From: Clostridia bacterium
GTDB lineage: Bacteria; Bacillota; Clostridia; Clostridiales; Clostridiaceae
Assembly: GCA_009930125.1 (NCBI GenBank)
Contig: RZYZ01000049.1
Coordinates: forward strand, 1-11,937
Direction of reading: 5' to 3'
DNA length: 11,937 bases
The notes beneath the pieces are model-generated. The model did not search any database, had not been told where the DNA came from, and saw nothing but the letters and a program-made list of their open reading frames with translations. A program made the translations under genes and the position numbers. Below, piece by piece: positions 1 through 6,792 of this stretch. The stretch's first letter is position 1. Every line of letters starts with the position of its first letter.

Positions 1-201
1 CGCAAGAATCAGGAAATGGTTCATTGACAGAGCTGACGCTCTGGTAGGAGGCTTGTTAAGCATATATACTGCACACTTTCAGAGTTCCGGGATTGGACCG
101 TCCGATCTGCCCGGATCCATACTCGGCAGGATACATTTCTTTGTGGAGAAAAGTTCGGGCTGGCTGAAGAGGCTTGTCCGGATACTGGTGAATAATAACA
201 G
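1..201. other. Unassigned left edge, possibly decayed IS sequence
   Basis: No gene is recognised here. On the plus strand one frame is open from base 2 to a TAG at 224-226 (74 codons), but its translation resembles no family I know. The frame that holds the transposase tail downstream is closed by stops at 25-27 and 190-195. It may be degraded transposase sequence or unrelated flanking DNA cut by the window edge. Confidence 0.4.
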
Positions 202-435
202 ATGGGTACATACCCGGTTGGCGTAGGTGTCCGGAAAGAGAACCGGAAATATGACTATCAAGTCAACTTTTCAAAAGCCATTAGTATTTGCAAACATTAT
301 TTCAAGGAGAGCAATGCTTTCTTAGACATCTGCAAGCTGATTCAAAAGTATATTCTCCCCATTCGGAGAGGACGAAATTACCCTCGCAAGGTCAAGTTCA
401 GGACTTTTGTCAGCTTTAATTATAGAATAGCGTAA
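202..435 (+). pseudogene. IS4-family transposase, C-terminal remnant
   Basis: Only the last 65-75 residues of a transposase remain. Intact IS4-family transposases are around 400 residues or more. The recognisable part starts near RKENRKYDYQVNFSKA and ends with LIQKYILPIRRGRNYPRK and SFNYRIA-stop. That 'PxRxGRxxPRKxK...FxYRxA' ending is typical, from memory, of IS4-family DDE transposases of Firmicutes. The open frame begins at an ATG at 202, but no ribosome site precedes it and the frame is closed just upstream by two consecutive TAA codons (190-195), so this is not a functional start. The catalytic DDE residues would lie upstream and are absent. The family call rests on remembered C-terminal similarity, not on a search. 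Confidence 0.65.
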
Positions 436-456
436 ATTCTAATAAAATCAAAATCC

Positions 457-473
457 GGCGGGGTCAACCCGCC
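457..473 (+). repeat. GC-rich hairpin after the transposase tail
   Basis: GGCGGG and CCCGCC form a 6-bp stem around a 5-base loop (GTCAA), 21 bases after the transposase stop. It is followed by TGTTTGCC, a poor T-run, so it is only a weak candidate terminator. The outer sequence aaatccgg (451-458) is also repeated inverted as ccggattt at 496-503, which gives an alternative fold. Confidence 0.5.
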
Positions 474-526
474 TGTTTGCCATGCAATAAAAACCCCGGA
501 TTTACGTTTTCCTTGTAAAATAAACG

Positions 527-561
527 CCGGACTCTGTATTTTATCTAAATCCAGAATCCGG
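527..561 (+). repeat. Imperfect inverted repeat in the IS tail
   Basis: CCGGACTCTG (527-536) pairs with CAGAATCCGG (552-561), ten positions with one non-Watson-Crick pair, around a 15-base AT-rich loop. Together with the 451-503 repeat it makes this non-coding tail strongly structured. No T-run follows directly. It is best read as part of the IS end. Confidence 0.5.
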
Positions 562-579
562 TCGCTTATTTAGGATTAA

Positions 580-610
580 TTAACTTAATGACATTGCCCA
601 TAAGGGTGCT
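580..610. repeat. Candidate IS terminal repeat (right end)
   Basis: The stretch with core TTAATGACATTGCCCATAAG, continuing into GGGTGCT, resembles ends of IS4-family elements as I remember them. Read on the other strand it begins AGCACCCTTATGGGC. The partner left end is not in the window, so the assignment cannot be confirmed internally. Confidence 0.4.
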
Positions 611-651
611 TTTTCTCATGTATTAAATTATTCTCTCTTTTGAGGTGCTAT

Positions 652-1197
652 TTATTGTTTAGTGAAATCTTCAGCATTAAAGTTATCTTTAAAAGGATAA
701 ATTTTCATGCTGGTGAATTTACTGATGAAATAAATAGTTTCTAGATCAGAAGACATAATTTCTCCATCATATTGGACATAATTATAAGTATCTTGACGAT
801 TTTCCAATTTTCCAATTCCTTTTACTTTCATGAATTTATCTTTTCCAATATCATATACTAGATGATATTCACGAAATAGATTCAAATCTCGTTCTGCATT
901 AAGAATAATTTTATTAGAAGAAGAATCAAAAAGTGGCCTTATAAAAAAACCTGGCAAAAACATTTTTTCTGTATCTATACCATAAGCAGTGGTTATTTTT
1001 TCTGCGTTCATGTCATAGATAAAAAATGAATTGAGTGTAGTAATTACAGCATAATCTTCACTTTCAAAGACACTTGGAGGTTCCATTCCCCAAAATCCGA
1101 ACTCTTCATAATTAGGAGAAGTTAGGTGGATTTTAGGTGATTCACAAGAGGTCGTCAAAAATAGTAATGTTAAAAAAAACAAAAAGAGTTTTTTCAT
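652..1197 (-). CDS. Putative lipoprotein of unknown function
   Basis: This 181-residue protein starts MKKLFLFFLTLLFLTTSC, a lipoprotein signal with a lipobox ending in Cys18. It fits the general lipobox pattern, although Leu is at -4 rather than the favoured -3. The mature part (19-181) has alternating hydrophobic and polar stretches rich in Phe, Tyr and Ile, which suggests beta-strands outside the membrane. I recognise no domain. It follows the amidase gene with only 3 bases between stop and start, so the two are almost certainly co-transcribed. Its ribosome site is modest (AGG about 10 bases upstream, inside the end of the amidase gene), which fits translational coupling. Codon use is as AT-rich as that of the amidase. 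A role as a partner, anchor or inhibitor of the amidase is conceivable but unsupported. Confidence 0.8.
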   Translation of the reverse strand: MKKLFLFFLTLLFLTTSCESPKIHLTSPNYEEFGFWGMEPPSVFESEDYAVITTLNSFFIYDMNAEKITTAYGIDTEKMFLPGFFIRPLFDSSSNKIILNAERDLNLFREYHLVYDIGKDKFMKVKGIGKLENRQDTYNYVQYDGEIMSSDLETIYFISKFTSMKIYPFKDNFNAEDFTKQ

Positions 1198-1200
1198 GAT

Positions 1201-2439
1201 TTATATACCTGTTATTCTAATAATTCTTTTCGCATTTGTACCCATGATATCTTCTGCTCTTGAATTATTATTATATTGTGTGCTTGAAGTTCTTCCAGTT
1301 ACTAGAGCACCGTATGAACTTCTTCCATTATAATAAATGCCATACCTTCCAGTAATAATTGTTGAATGCCTCCATATACTACCATTATTGAACTGAAGAA
1401 TATCTCCATCACTAAATAAAGCTGAATCAGTCTGAGCATATGGGAAATATGATGAAGAGGTTCCTCTCAATCCTGTTGTACTAGTTACTAAATAACTATG
1501 TAATTGAGTTACTCCAGACCATGATGGTGTCCTATCAGATAAACTTCTATAGTACCATCCTGTACTTGTATACTTGGGATTTGCCCCACCCGCTAAAAGA
1601 GCATGTGAAACAAAATTAGTACAATCATAAGCTGCGTCAATCTTTGAAAAATCATAATATGGAACACCAGAACCACCACTAGAAGGAGTTTTATTATAAT
1701 TATTACGAGCATAGTTCTTAACATTCGTTTTATTGATTGAAGACATTGGTACAATTTCTAAATTCTCTATTTCAAAATTCTTATTTTTATACATTAATTC
1801 AATATTCATATCATAATTAGCTTTTATCTCGTTAATAATACTTTTAGCTTTATTTTCAATATGTTCAGGAGTTATAACTTCATTTATTCCCATATTCATA
1901 GAACGAGTGGTAGTATCTACTGAAGATTTAATATTTGAATCTAAATCTGACCAGATTTCAATATCAAATCCTCCAATATCATCGAATATTCTATCAATTG
2001 AAAATGAGTTTTGATTTTTATCAATCTTAACAATAATATTTGTTGCAAGGGTACTCTTTTCAGATTGATTATCTCTATAATAGTAGTCACTTATGATATT
2101 TATAGTATATATTATTGTGTCGTCGATTTCTGTATGATCGAGAATTTTTGCTGTAATCGAATCCTCAATTTTTTTTAATCCATAAATAGAAGAGTTGAAA
2201 TTCAAAACTTTTTTCTTATTTATCAAGTATGAGTCAATCAAGTCATTTAACTCAAATTCAAATATATCATCGTTATCAAACATAAAATATTGAAATGTTT
2301 TTTTAGCGAAGTCTATAGAATAATCCTCTAGACTATAATAGTCTAGACTCGTAATCTTACGATTTTGGGTAGCATACACTGGAATAGAACTTAGTAACAA
2401 AACAATAATTATAAAACAGCTAAAGATAGATTTCTTCAT
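1201..2439 (-). CDS. Secreted Amidase_6-type cysteine hydrolase (putative amidase domain)
   Basis: The 412-residue protein has a Sec signal peptide, MKKSIFSCFIIIVLLLSSIPVYA, with likely cleavage after Ala23. The C-terminal third (about 238-412) matches the 'putative amidase domain' (Amidase_6) pattern: NYARNNYN at 242-249, DCTNFVSHALLAGG at 272-285, a GWYYRS segment, a SW-GVTQLHSYL segment, GDILQF at 345-350 and WRHSTIITG at 356-364. Cys273 is the expected nucleophile and His358 the expected general base. Members of this NlpC/P60-like group are thought to cut amide bonds, plausibly in peptidoglycan or peptides. The exact substrate is not visible. Residues 24-235 are charged, rich in Asp, Ile and Asn, and match nothing I recognise. 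The start is well fixed by AAGGAGGAAATATG. It lies first in a two-gene unit with the lipoprotein. Its very AT-rich codons differ from the neighbouring amylase, suggesting transfer. Confidence 0.8.
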   Translation of the reverse strand: MKKSIFSCFIIIVLLLSSIPVYATQNRKITSLDYYSLEDYSIDFAKKTFQYFMFDNDDIFEFELNDLIDSYLINKKKVLNFNSSIYGLKKIEDSITAKILDHTEIDDTIIYTINIISDYYYRDNQSEKSTLATNIIVKIDKNQNSFSIDRIFDDIGGFDIEIWSDLDSNIKSSVDTTTRSMNMGINEVITPEHIENKAKSIINEIKANYDMNIELMYKNKNFEIENLEIVPMSSINKTNVKNYARNNYNKTPSSGGSGVPYYDFSKIDAAYDCTNFVSHALLAGGANPKYTSTGWYYRSLSDRTPSWSGVTQLHSYLVTSTTGLRGTSSSYFPYAQTDSALFSDGDILQFNNGSIWRHSTIITGRYGIYYNGRSSYGALVTGRTSSTQYNNNSRAEDIMGTNAKRIIRITGI

Positions 2440-2522
2440 ATTTCCTCCTTATTTTACAAACAAACATCTTCGCAAATACCAATAAATTCTATTTTGAATT
2501 CCTCCCCAACTCAAATAAAAAG

Positions 2523-2536
2523 TGGTAACGTTTTCT
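2523..2536 (-). promoter_or_regulatory. cre-like site (possible CcpA operator)
   Basis: The sequence reads AGAAAACGTTACCA on the minus strand. Compared with the Bacillota catabolite-response consensus TGWNANCGNTNWCA, it departs at two defined positions. It lies a few bases downstream of the predicted start of transcription of the amidase gene, a position where CcpA binding usually represses. A chance match in AT-rich DNA is possible. Confidence 0.35.
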
Positions 2537-2549
2537 TAATTTTATCATA

Positions 2550-2579
2550 ATTATATGATTTTCGCTAACTATTTAGCAA
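2550..2579 (-). promoter_or_regulatory. Predicted promoter of the amidase-lipoprotein unit
   Basis: On the minus strand, TTGCTA (2574-2579) and a perfect TATAAT (2550-2555) are separated by 18 bases. This places transcription start near 2543 and gives a leader of about 100 bases. The surrounding DNA is so AT-rich that other -10-like hexamers exist (for example TAAAAT nearby), so the assignment is tentative. Confidence 0.5.
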
Positions 2580-2626
2580 TCACAGTGTACAATTAGATAT
2601 AAATTTTTTTCTATGGAATCATGTCA

Positions 2627-4087
2627 TCAGCCCAGATCGATTCCCTCTTCCAGCCAAACGGAGATGCTGCCCGCTTCTGCAGGAAACTCTCCAAATCCCT
2701 CTTCATTGACGGTCACCTGATCTTCGCAGTTTCCTGTGAAATCCTTGAAGACTTTTCCGCTCAGGTCTTCTCCCATGAACATGGAGATGGATTTCTTTTC
2801 CAGGGTGGAGATGACCACTGCACATTTTCCCGGATGGTCCTCGTTCCCGTGTCTGACCCATCCGATGAGATCTTTTTCATGGAAGTAATCCTCCTGATCT
2901 CCATAGGCGTGGTTCTTTCGGATCAGGGCCAGTGTATCGATCCGATCTTTAAGGGGCTCGATCATGTACTCCCCGCCAATGCCGTAATAGTCTCCATAGA
3001 AGATGCAGGGATATCCATCCTTGCGAAGAAGAATGATGCCATAGGCGATTTCCTTGAACCAGGGCTCTACAAAAGACTCCAGAGACTGTCCCGGTTCAGA
3101 ATCATGATTGTCCACAAACGTGACGCTCATGGGCGGATTCTCCTTGGTGATGGTTTCGTCAAAGATCGTTCTGAGGTCATAATTCTCTGCGTCCTTTGAG
3201 ACAGAGTGTATATTGAAATGCAGTCCAACATCGAAAAGGTCCATGCTGAACTTTGTGGATTTCATGAATTTCGTCTTGTTTTCCAGATTATGCTCCCAGT
3301 ACTCACCCAGGAGATAGAACTCTTCTCCCATCTTCTCCTTGATGTGGTTGGTGAAATCATCGAGAAAAGCGCTGTCGATATGCTTCACTGCATCAAACCG
3401 AATTCCGTCGAGACTCAGCTCCTCGATGAACCAGTCGACCCATCTTTTCAGCTCTTCGATGACATCCGGATGGGCGTGGTCGATGTCAGAGAACATCAGG
3501 TAATCGAAATTCCCGTTGTCATGGGACACCCCCCAGTTCCAGCCTTTGTTCTCGCCCAGAATCCTGAAGATGCCTGTCTCGCCTGTGATGCTGTCGTAAT
3601 CTACCCCAGAGAAATGATTGTAGTTCCAGGTGAAGTCGGAATACTTTCCGTTTCTTCCGGGAAAATCAAACCCAGTCCAGGCTTTGATTTTCCTTGGCTC
3701 TTCTATGTCTTTGGTACGGTCCTCACTGTCCACCTTCACCGCTTCAAACTCTTCCTCGAAATCCGCTCCCGCTTTATGATTCAGGACCATATCCGCATAG
3801 ACATGCATCCCTTCTTCGTGGATGGCCTTTATGAGATCAAGAAGCTCTTCCTTTGTTCCGTATTTTGTTCTCACCGAGCCCTTCTGGTCGAATTCACCCA
3901 GATCATACAGATCATAGATTCCGTAGCCTGTATCATTGGTTCCAGTGGCCTTGCATACCGGAGGAAGCCATATGGAGGTGACGCCGATCCGCTTCAGATC
4001 CACCAGCTTCTTTTTGAGATCCTTATAGTAATTTCCATCATCAGGGATGTACCACTCGAATCCCTGAAACATTAATCCATTGTCCAT
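2627..4087 (-). CDS. Cytoplasmic alpha-amylase, glycoside hydrolase family 13
   Basis: This enzyme hydrolyses internal alpha-1,4-glucosidic bonds in starch, glycogen or maltodextrins. With the start used here (486 residues) the GH13 motifs are complete: region I DMVLNH at 99-104, region II GIRFDAVKH at 228-236 with nucleophile Asp232, region III GEYW with acid/base Glu262, and region IV FVDNHD at 324-329 with Asp329. The opening GLMFQGFEWY and the length are typical of the intracellular AmyA (GH13_5-like) group. No signal peptide is present, so it acts on internal glycogen or imported dextrins. An ATG 8 codons upstream (4109-4111) keeps the frame open, but GAGGTG lies 6 bases before the inner ATG and nothing precedes the outer one, which would sit only about 10-12 bases from the predicted transcription start. 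It has its own promoter. No terminator is seen after its stop. Confidence 0.93.
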   Translation of the reverse strand: MDNGLMFQGFEWYIPDDGNYYKDLKKKLVDLKRIGVTSIWLPPVCKATGTNDTGYGIYDLYDLGEFDQKGSVRTKYGTKEELLDLIKAIHEEGMHVYADMVLNHKAGADFEEEFEAVKVDSEDRTKDIEEPRKIKAWTGFDFPGRNGKYSDFTWNYNHFSGVDYDSITGETGIFRILGENKGWNWGVSHDNGNFDYLMFSDIDHAHPDVIEELKRWVDWFIEELSLDGIRFDAVKHIDSAFLDDFTNHIKEKMGEEFYLLGEYWEHNLENKTKFMKSTKFSMDLFDVGLHFNIHSVSKDAENYDLRTIFDETITKENPPMSVTFVDNHDSEPGQSLESFVEPWFKEIAYGIILLRKDGYPCIFYGDYYGIGGEYMIEPLKDRIDTLALIRKNHAYGDQEDYFHEKDLIGWVRHGNEDHPGKCAVVISTLEKKSISMFMGEDLSGKVFKDFTGNCEDQVTVNEEGFGEFPAEAGSISVWLEEGIDLG

Positions 4088-4128
4088 GTTCAGCACCTCT
4101 TCTGTTTTCATTTGATTCTATTGATATC

Positions 4129-4134
4129 ATTATA
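4129..4134 (-). promoter_or_regulatory. -10 box of the amylase promoter
   Basis: A perfect TATAAT on the minus strand lies 41 bases before the chosen amylase start, in the short gap after the ABC permease gene. No good -35 hexamer sits 16-18 bases upstream (the best is GTGAAA). The promoter may be weak or activator-dependent, and read-through from the ABC genes is possible because no terminator separates them. Confidence 0.5.
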
Positions 4135-4147
4135 CACATTTTTCCGT

Positions 4148-5740
4148 CTATTTCACCCTAAATGTCTGGGGCGCCTTTCTATAGACCAGTACCACCGCTG
4201 CCGCCGCATACAGTAGAGAGAACAGTATGATGAAGGGAAGAAAGCTCGATGCGGCGGTTCGGATCTGCATGGCCATGTAGGAGGCAAAATACACCACTCC
4301 GTTGATGATGCTGAAGATAGGACTTTTCACCTCCATGGAAGACGTGTAGGGCTGGAAGATATAGTACATGAACATATAGTGGATGGAAAAAAACAGGGAC
4401 AGCGATACAATCATAAGCAGTACCGGCAGAATCTCCAAGTAGTTCCCCGTTCCTGAGAAGTAGGTCACCAGTAGGAGCCCCAGAATGATCCCCAGCGTCG
4501 GAATCATGTTGCCCAGTATGATTCTTCTCAGACGAAGCCCGAACATCAGAAGCAGGGCTTTGGGCTTTCTGTAGAATCCGTAGCGCATCATGGACAGATC
4601 GCAGTTGTAGAACATGGCTTTGGTATCTCGGTTTGAATTGCAGAGGAGATACATCAGGAAGATAAAGAGAGTGTACTGGGTGCTCAGCCCCAGTGAAAGC
4701 TCTTCAAGAATGTTCTGTCCCGTGACAAAGTCTGCGATGAAGATGAGAAGGAAAGCGGCAATGACGATACCGGTCTTGACGAAAACAGGCTTTCGGAAAA
4801 ACTTCCGATGGCGATCGAAGAACAGGGCATTGAGAAAGGCGTAGCCTTCCTTCTCCTTGAACTTTCCATGGTTCTGATAGTCGTCCCCGAAATCCTTGTC
4901 GTTCATCTTCACATCAGCGAATCTGGCTTCCTTCACTGCGGTCTGAAGCTTCGTCATCTTTTCAAGGCTGGTGGCTCTGCTGGCCACCTCCGTATACCCT
5001 CTGTATCTTCTGAGATAGAGGAGAGATGCCATCCCCGAAAGAAGCATGATCACCACAAACAGTGGATGAAGCAGCAGGCTTCCCCCGTCAAACCCGGGCA
5101 GAAGAAAGTACAGCCCATACCCTGAGCCAAAGACCAGGAGATAAAGCACGATGAGCATGATATTGTGTTCTTCCAGCACAAAGCTCTTCTTATCAAATCC
5201 ATAGAGATGAAGTGCTTCCGCCGTCAAGGACATCATGGTGGCCATCACCGAAATGAGAAGTGCTGTGGGCAGATTCATCCCGATGAGGTTTCCGATGAGA
5301 AGAAAGGACAGGGTTCTTCCAGTGAACTTGAATCCTTCTTTCTTCAGAAGATGGGCGAAGGTATATTCCCTGGCATTCATTCTCATTTCCTTGATCATGA
5401 TGAACTTCTGATGATTCATCTCCAGCGTCAGAGAGCTAATGAGCCTCAGCACAAAATAGAACACAAGAACCAGTGTCAGCGGATGCGCTGCTCCTTCTGC
5501 CCCCAGCACAAGCTGCGGCAGAAAGATGAAAATCACCGGCAGCAGCAGCGCTTTTATGGCGCTCCAGATAAAGTGATAGACAAAGGCCACATAGCCCAGA
5601 CCTCTTTTGATTTTCAGGAAGGAATAGCCGGTGGACTTCAGTGCGTTCTTAAGAAAAAACACTTTCTTCAGGAAATAGAGAAACCCGTTGAGGAAAATGG
5701 AAGTCTCCACCTTCATGATGGTAAGCATACTATTAAGCAT
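4148..5740 (-). CDS. ABC transporter permease, multi-spanning (about 12 TM)
   Basis: This 530-residue membrane protein has roughly 12 hydrophobic segments. In residue numbers from the chosen ATG they lie near 60-81, 86-107, 138-178 (two), 193-216, 223-243, 320-341, 351-370, 403-429, 437-463, 473-493 and 502-524. A soluble loop at about 246-315 between the two halves is rich in Lys, Asp and Phe. It forms the membrane part of an ABC complex with the ATPase encoded just upstream. The substrate cannot be read from the sequence, and I do not recognise a named subfamily. The longest frame would start at TTG (5744-5746), but that codon abuts the AAGGAGG site. The ATG at 5738-5740, 6 bases downstream of AAGGAGG, fits far better. 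This start lies inside the end of the ATPase gene (8-base overlap), so translation is probably coupled. Confidence 0.87.
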   Translation of the reverse strand: MLNSMLTIMKVETSIFLNGFLYFLKKVFFLKNALKSTGYSFLKIKRGLGYVAFVYHFIWSAIKALLLPVIFIFLPQLVLGAEGAAHPLTLVLVFYFVLRLISSLTLEMNHQKFIMIKEMRMNAREYTFAHLLKKEGFKFTGRTLSFLLIGNLIGMNLPTALLISVMATMMSLTAEALHLYGFDKKSFVLEEHNIMLIVLYLLVFGSGYGLYFLLPGFDGGSLLLHPLFVVIMLLSGMASLLYLRRYRGYTEVASRATSLEKMTKLQTAVKEARFADVKMNDKDFGDDYQNHGKFKEKEGYAFLNALFFDRHRKFFRKPVFVKTGIVIAAFLLIFIADFVTGQNILEELSLGLSTQYTLFIFLMYLLCNSNRDTKAMFYNCDLSMMRYGFYRKPKALLLMFGLRLRRIILGNMIPTLGIILGLLLVTYFSGTGNYLEILPVLLMIVSLSLFFSIHYMFMYYIFQPYTSSMEVKSPIFSIINGVVYFASYMAMQIRTAASSFLPFIILFSLLYAAAAVVLVYRKAPQTFRVK

Positions 5741-6440
5741 CGCCAACCTCCTTCAGCCTCTCAATGATTTCTTCTTCAAAGTTCGGATCAGCGAGCATCT
5801 CATGGTCCAGAAGAGAAAGTCTTCCATCATTGAGGATGACGATCTCATCGCAGAGATCCGTTGCCAGCTGAAGAATATGGGTGGAAAAAATGATGATGTG
5901 ATCCTTACGGATACTTTTCAGAAGCTTCTTGATCTCCAGTGCCACCACAACATCCAGAGAAGTCAGCGGTTCATCCAGGAGAATCACCGGTGGCTTGGCG
6001 ATGAGAAACAGAAGCATCTGCAGCTTGTTCTTCATGCCGTGGGAGTATCCCTTGATGAGGCGATGCCTGTCTTCTTCATCGATCTTGATGAGATTGAAGT
6101 AGTCATCAATGGTCTCTTCTCCTTTGAGCTTTTCCTTGTTGATGTCCATGAAGAACCTGATGAATTCATATCCCGTGAGAAAATCAGGCAGTACAGGAGA
6201 CGAATAGACGTAGCTGAGATCCTCTATGGAAAGCGCTCGTGTCTCTTCATGAATCGTAAGATTCATGGTCCCTCCATCTTCCTTGACTTCATCGGCAAGA
6301 ATATTGAATAGTGTTGTTTTGCCCGCACCATTTCGTCCAAGAAGCGCATAGATCTTTCCATTTTCAAATTCGAAAGATACATCCTTCAGGACTTCCTTGT
6401 TATCAAAGGATTTGGTGATCTGTTCCAGTTGCAGTTTCAT
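5733..6440 (-). CDS. ABC transporter ATP-binding protein
   Basis: The 235-residue ATPase powers the permease encoded next. Its motifs are Walker A GRNGAGKT at 35-42, a signature-type segment YSHGMKNKL at 132-140, Walker B VILLDEP at 152-158 with catalytic Glu157, D-loop SLD at 161-163 and H-loop His188 in STHI. The YSHGM signature is usual for ABC-2/exporter ATPases (CcmA/YtrB-like), so export or membrane-linked signalling is more likely than uptake; no binding protein is nearby. At the Q-loop position (about 78-84, YVYSSPVLP) the usual Gln appears to be Ser. The chosen ATG (6438-6440) follows GAGGTG by 6 bases; an open frame extends 15 codons further upstream, past the predicted start of transcription. 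The stop overlaps the permease start. A 29-bp palindrome covers its promoter. Confidence 0.92.
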   Translation of the reverse strand: MKLQLEQITKSFDNKEVLKDVSFEFENGKIYALLGRNGAGKTTLFNILADEVKEDGGTMNLTIHEETRALSIEDLSYVYSSPVLPDFLTGYEFIRFFMDINKEKLKGEETIDDYFNLIKIDEEDRHRLIKGYSHGMKNKLQMLLFLIAKPPVILLDEPLTSLDVVVALEIKKLLKSIRKDHIIIFSTHILQLATDLCDEIVILNDGRLSLLDHEMLADPNFEEEIIERLKEVGDA

Positions 6441-6460
6441 GTCATACACCTCGCATTGTT

Positions 6461-6489
6461 TATTATGTAGTATATTATACCACATAATA
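6461..6489. promoter_or_regulatory. 29-bp near-perfect palindrome, probable operator of the ABC genes
   Basis: The plus-strand sequence runs from TATTATGT through AGTATATTATACC to ACATAATA. Around the central base (6475) the two 14-base arms match at 13 positions. The only mismatch is the pair 6469/6481, which would form G-T. It covers the predicted -10 box and transcription start of the ABC operon, so a bound dimer would block polymerase. The size and position suit a dimeric repressor of the GntR type; YtrA-like GntR proteins often control such ABC pairs. No regulator gene is in the window. Confidence 0.65.
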
Positions 6490-6502
6490 TGATAGATTAT
6501 AA
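6474..6502 (-). promoter_or_regulatory. Predicted promoter of the ABC transporter operon
   Basis: On the minus strand, TTATAA (6497-6502, 4 of 6 to the -35 consensus) is followed after 17 bases by a perfect TATAAT (6474-6479). The start of transcription would be near 6467, giving a leader of about 27 bases that ends in the GAGGTG ribosome site. The -10 box lies inside the palindrome. Confidence 0.55.
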
Positions 6503-6792
6503 CCTCTTTATTGAAAAATGTTAAAATTCAGTCATGCACCTTCATACTATCATTGACTCGGCCTCAAACACAATAAGGTTTGTATAGGATTTCGTTTTAA
6601 AATCTATTCAAGAGTATTCTTCTACTATTTCCTCTATGGAAATATATAAATTGATACTTATAAGCTATTGAATATATGAAAACACTTTGTAAACATAATC
6701 TTTCTTAACATTTTATTTCATGTTTATCAACATCTTGCACGTAGAATAGATTGTGTAACAAAGTAACATCTAATTATTTAAGGAGTGATTTT
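6503..6792. other. Divergent intergenic region, AT-rich
   Basis: This is the rest of the roughly 350-base spacer between the ABC operon and the channel-like gene. No gene and no RNA family are recognised. Several -35/-10-like pairs for the plus-strand gene can be drawn, for example TTGATA at about 6652 with AT-rich hexamers 16-18 bases on, or TTGCAC at about 6735, but none stands out. The clear element is the ribosome site AAGGAGTG just before 6793. Confidence 0.5.

Larger units (their letters stand above)
202..610 (+). mobile_element. 3' end of a degenerate IS4-family insertion sequence
   Basis: The transposase tail (to 435) is followed by about 175 bases of non-coding DNA with two hairpins and then a candidate terminal repeat at 580-610. 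This order (transposase 3' end, short structured non-coding tail, terminal repeat) is what the right end of an IS looks like. The left part is missing or decayed, so no target duplication can be checked. The element ends where the AT-rich amidase/lipoprotein block begins. Confidence 0.5.
436..2626. other. AT-rich block, probably horizontally acquired
   Basis: Base composition changes sharply at both edges. Bases 2221-2280 contain 15 G+C of 60, while 3541-3600 in the neighbouring amylase contain 31 of 60 (both counted by hand). The block contains an amidase gene, a lipoprotein gene and their upstream region. Its left edge is an IS remnant, and the right edge falls at or just after the amylase stop codon. 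The IS tail itself (436-610) is less AT-rich than the two genes. Confidence 0.65.

Noticed and set aside
451..561. Clustered inverted repeats as a possible CRISPR or riboswitch
   Set aside because: The repeats are few, unequal and unspaced, and follow a transposase tail. An IS end explains them better.
2501..2507. Second strong Shine-Dalgarno-like sequence (GGGGAGG on the minus strand) in the amidase leader
   Set aside because: No ATG, GTG or TTG lies at a proper distance downstream, so no leader peptide can be supported.
2621..4075. Long plus-strand open frames opposite the amylase (2621-3199 and 3206-4075)
   Set aside because: They are antisense to a complete GH13 gene with all catalytic motifs. 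Their translations match nothing and they have no ribosome sites.
5165..6311. Plus-strand open frames opposite the ABC permease and ATPase (5165-5767, 5688-6311)
   Set aside because: They are shadows of two genes with clear family motifs, with low-complexity or His/Gln-rich translations and no start signals.
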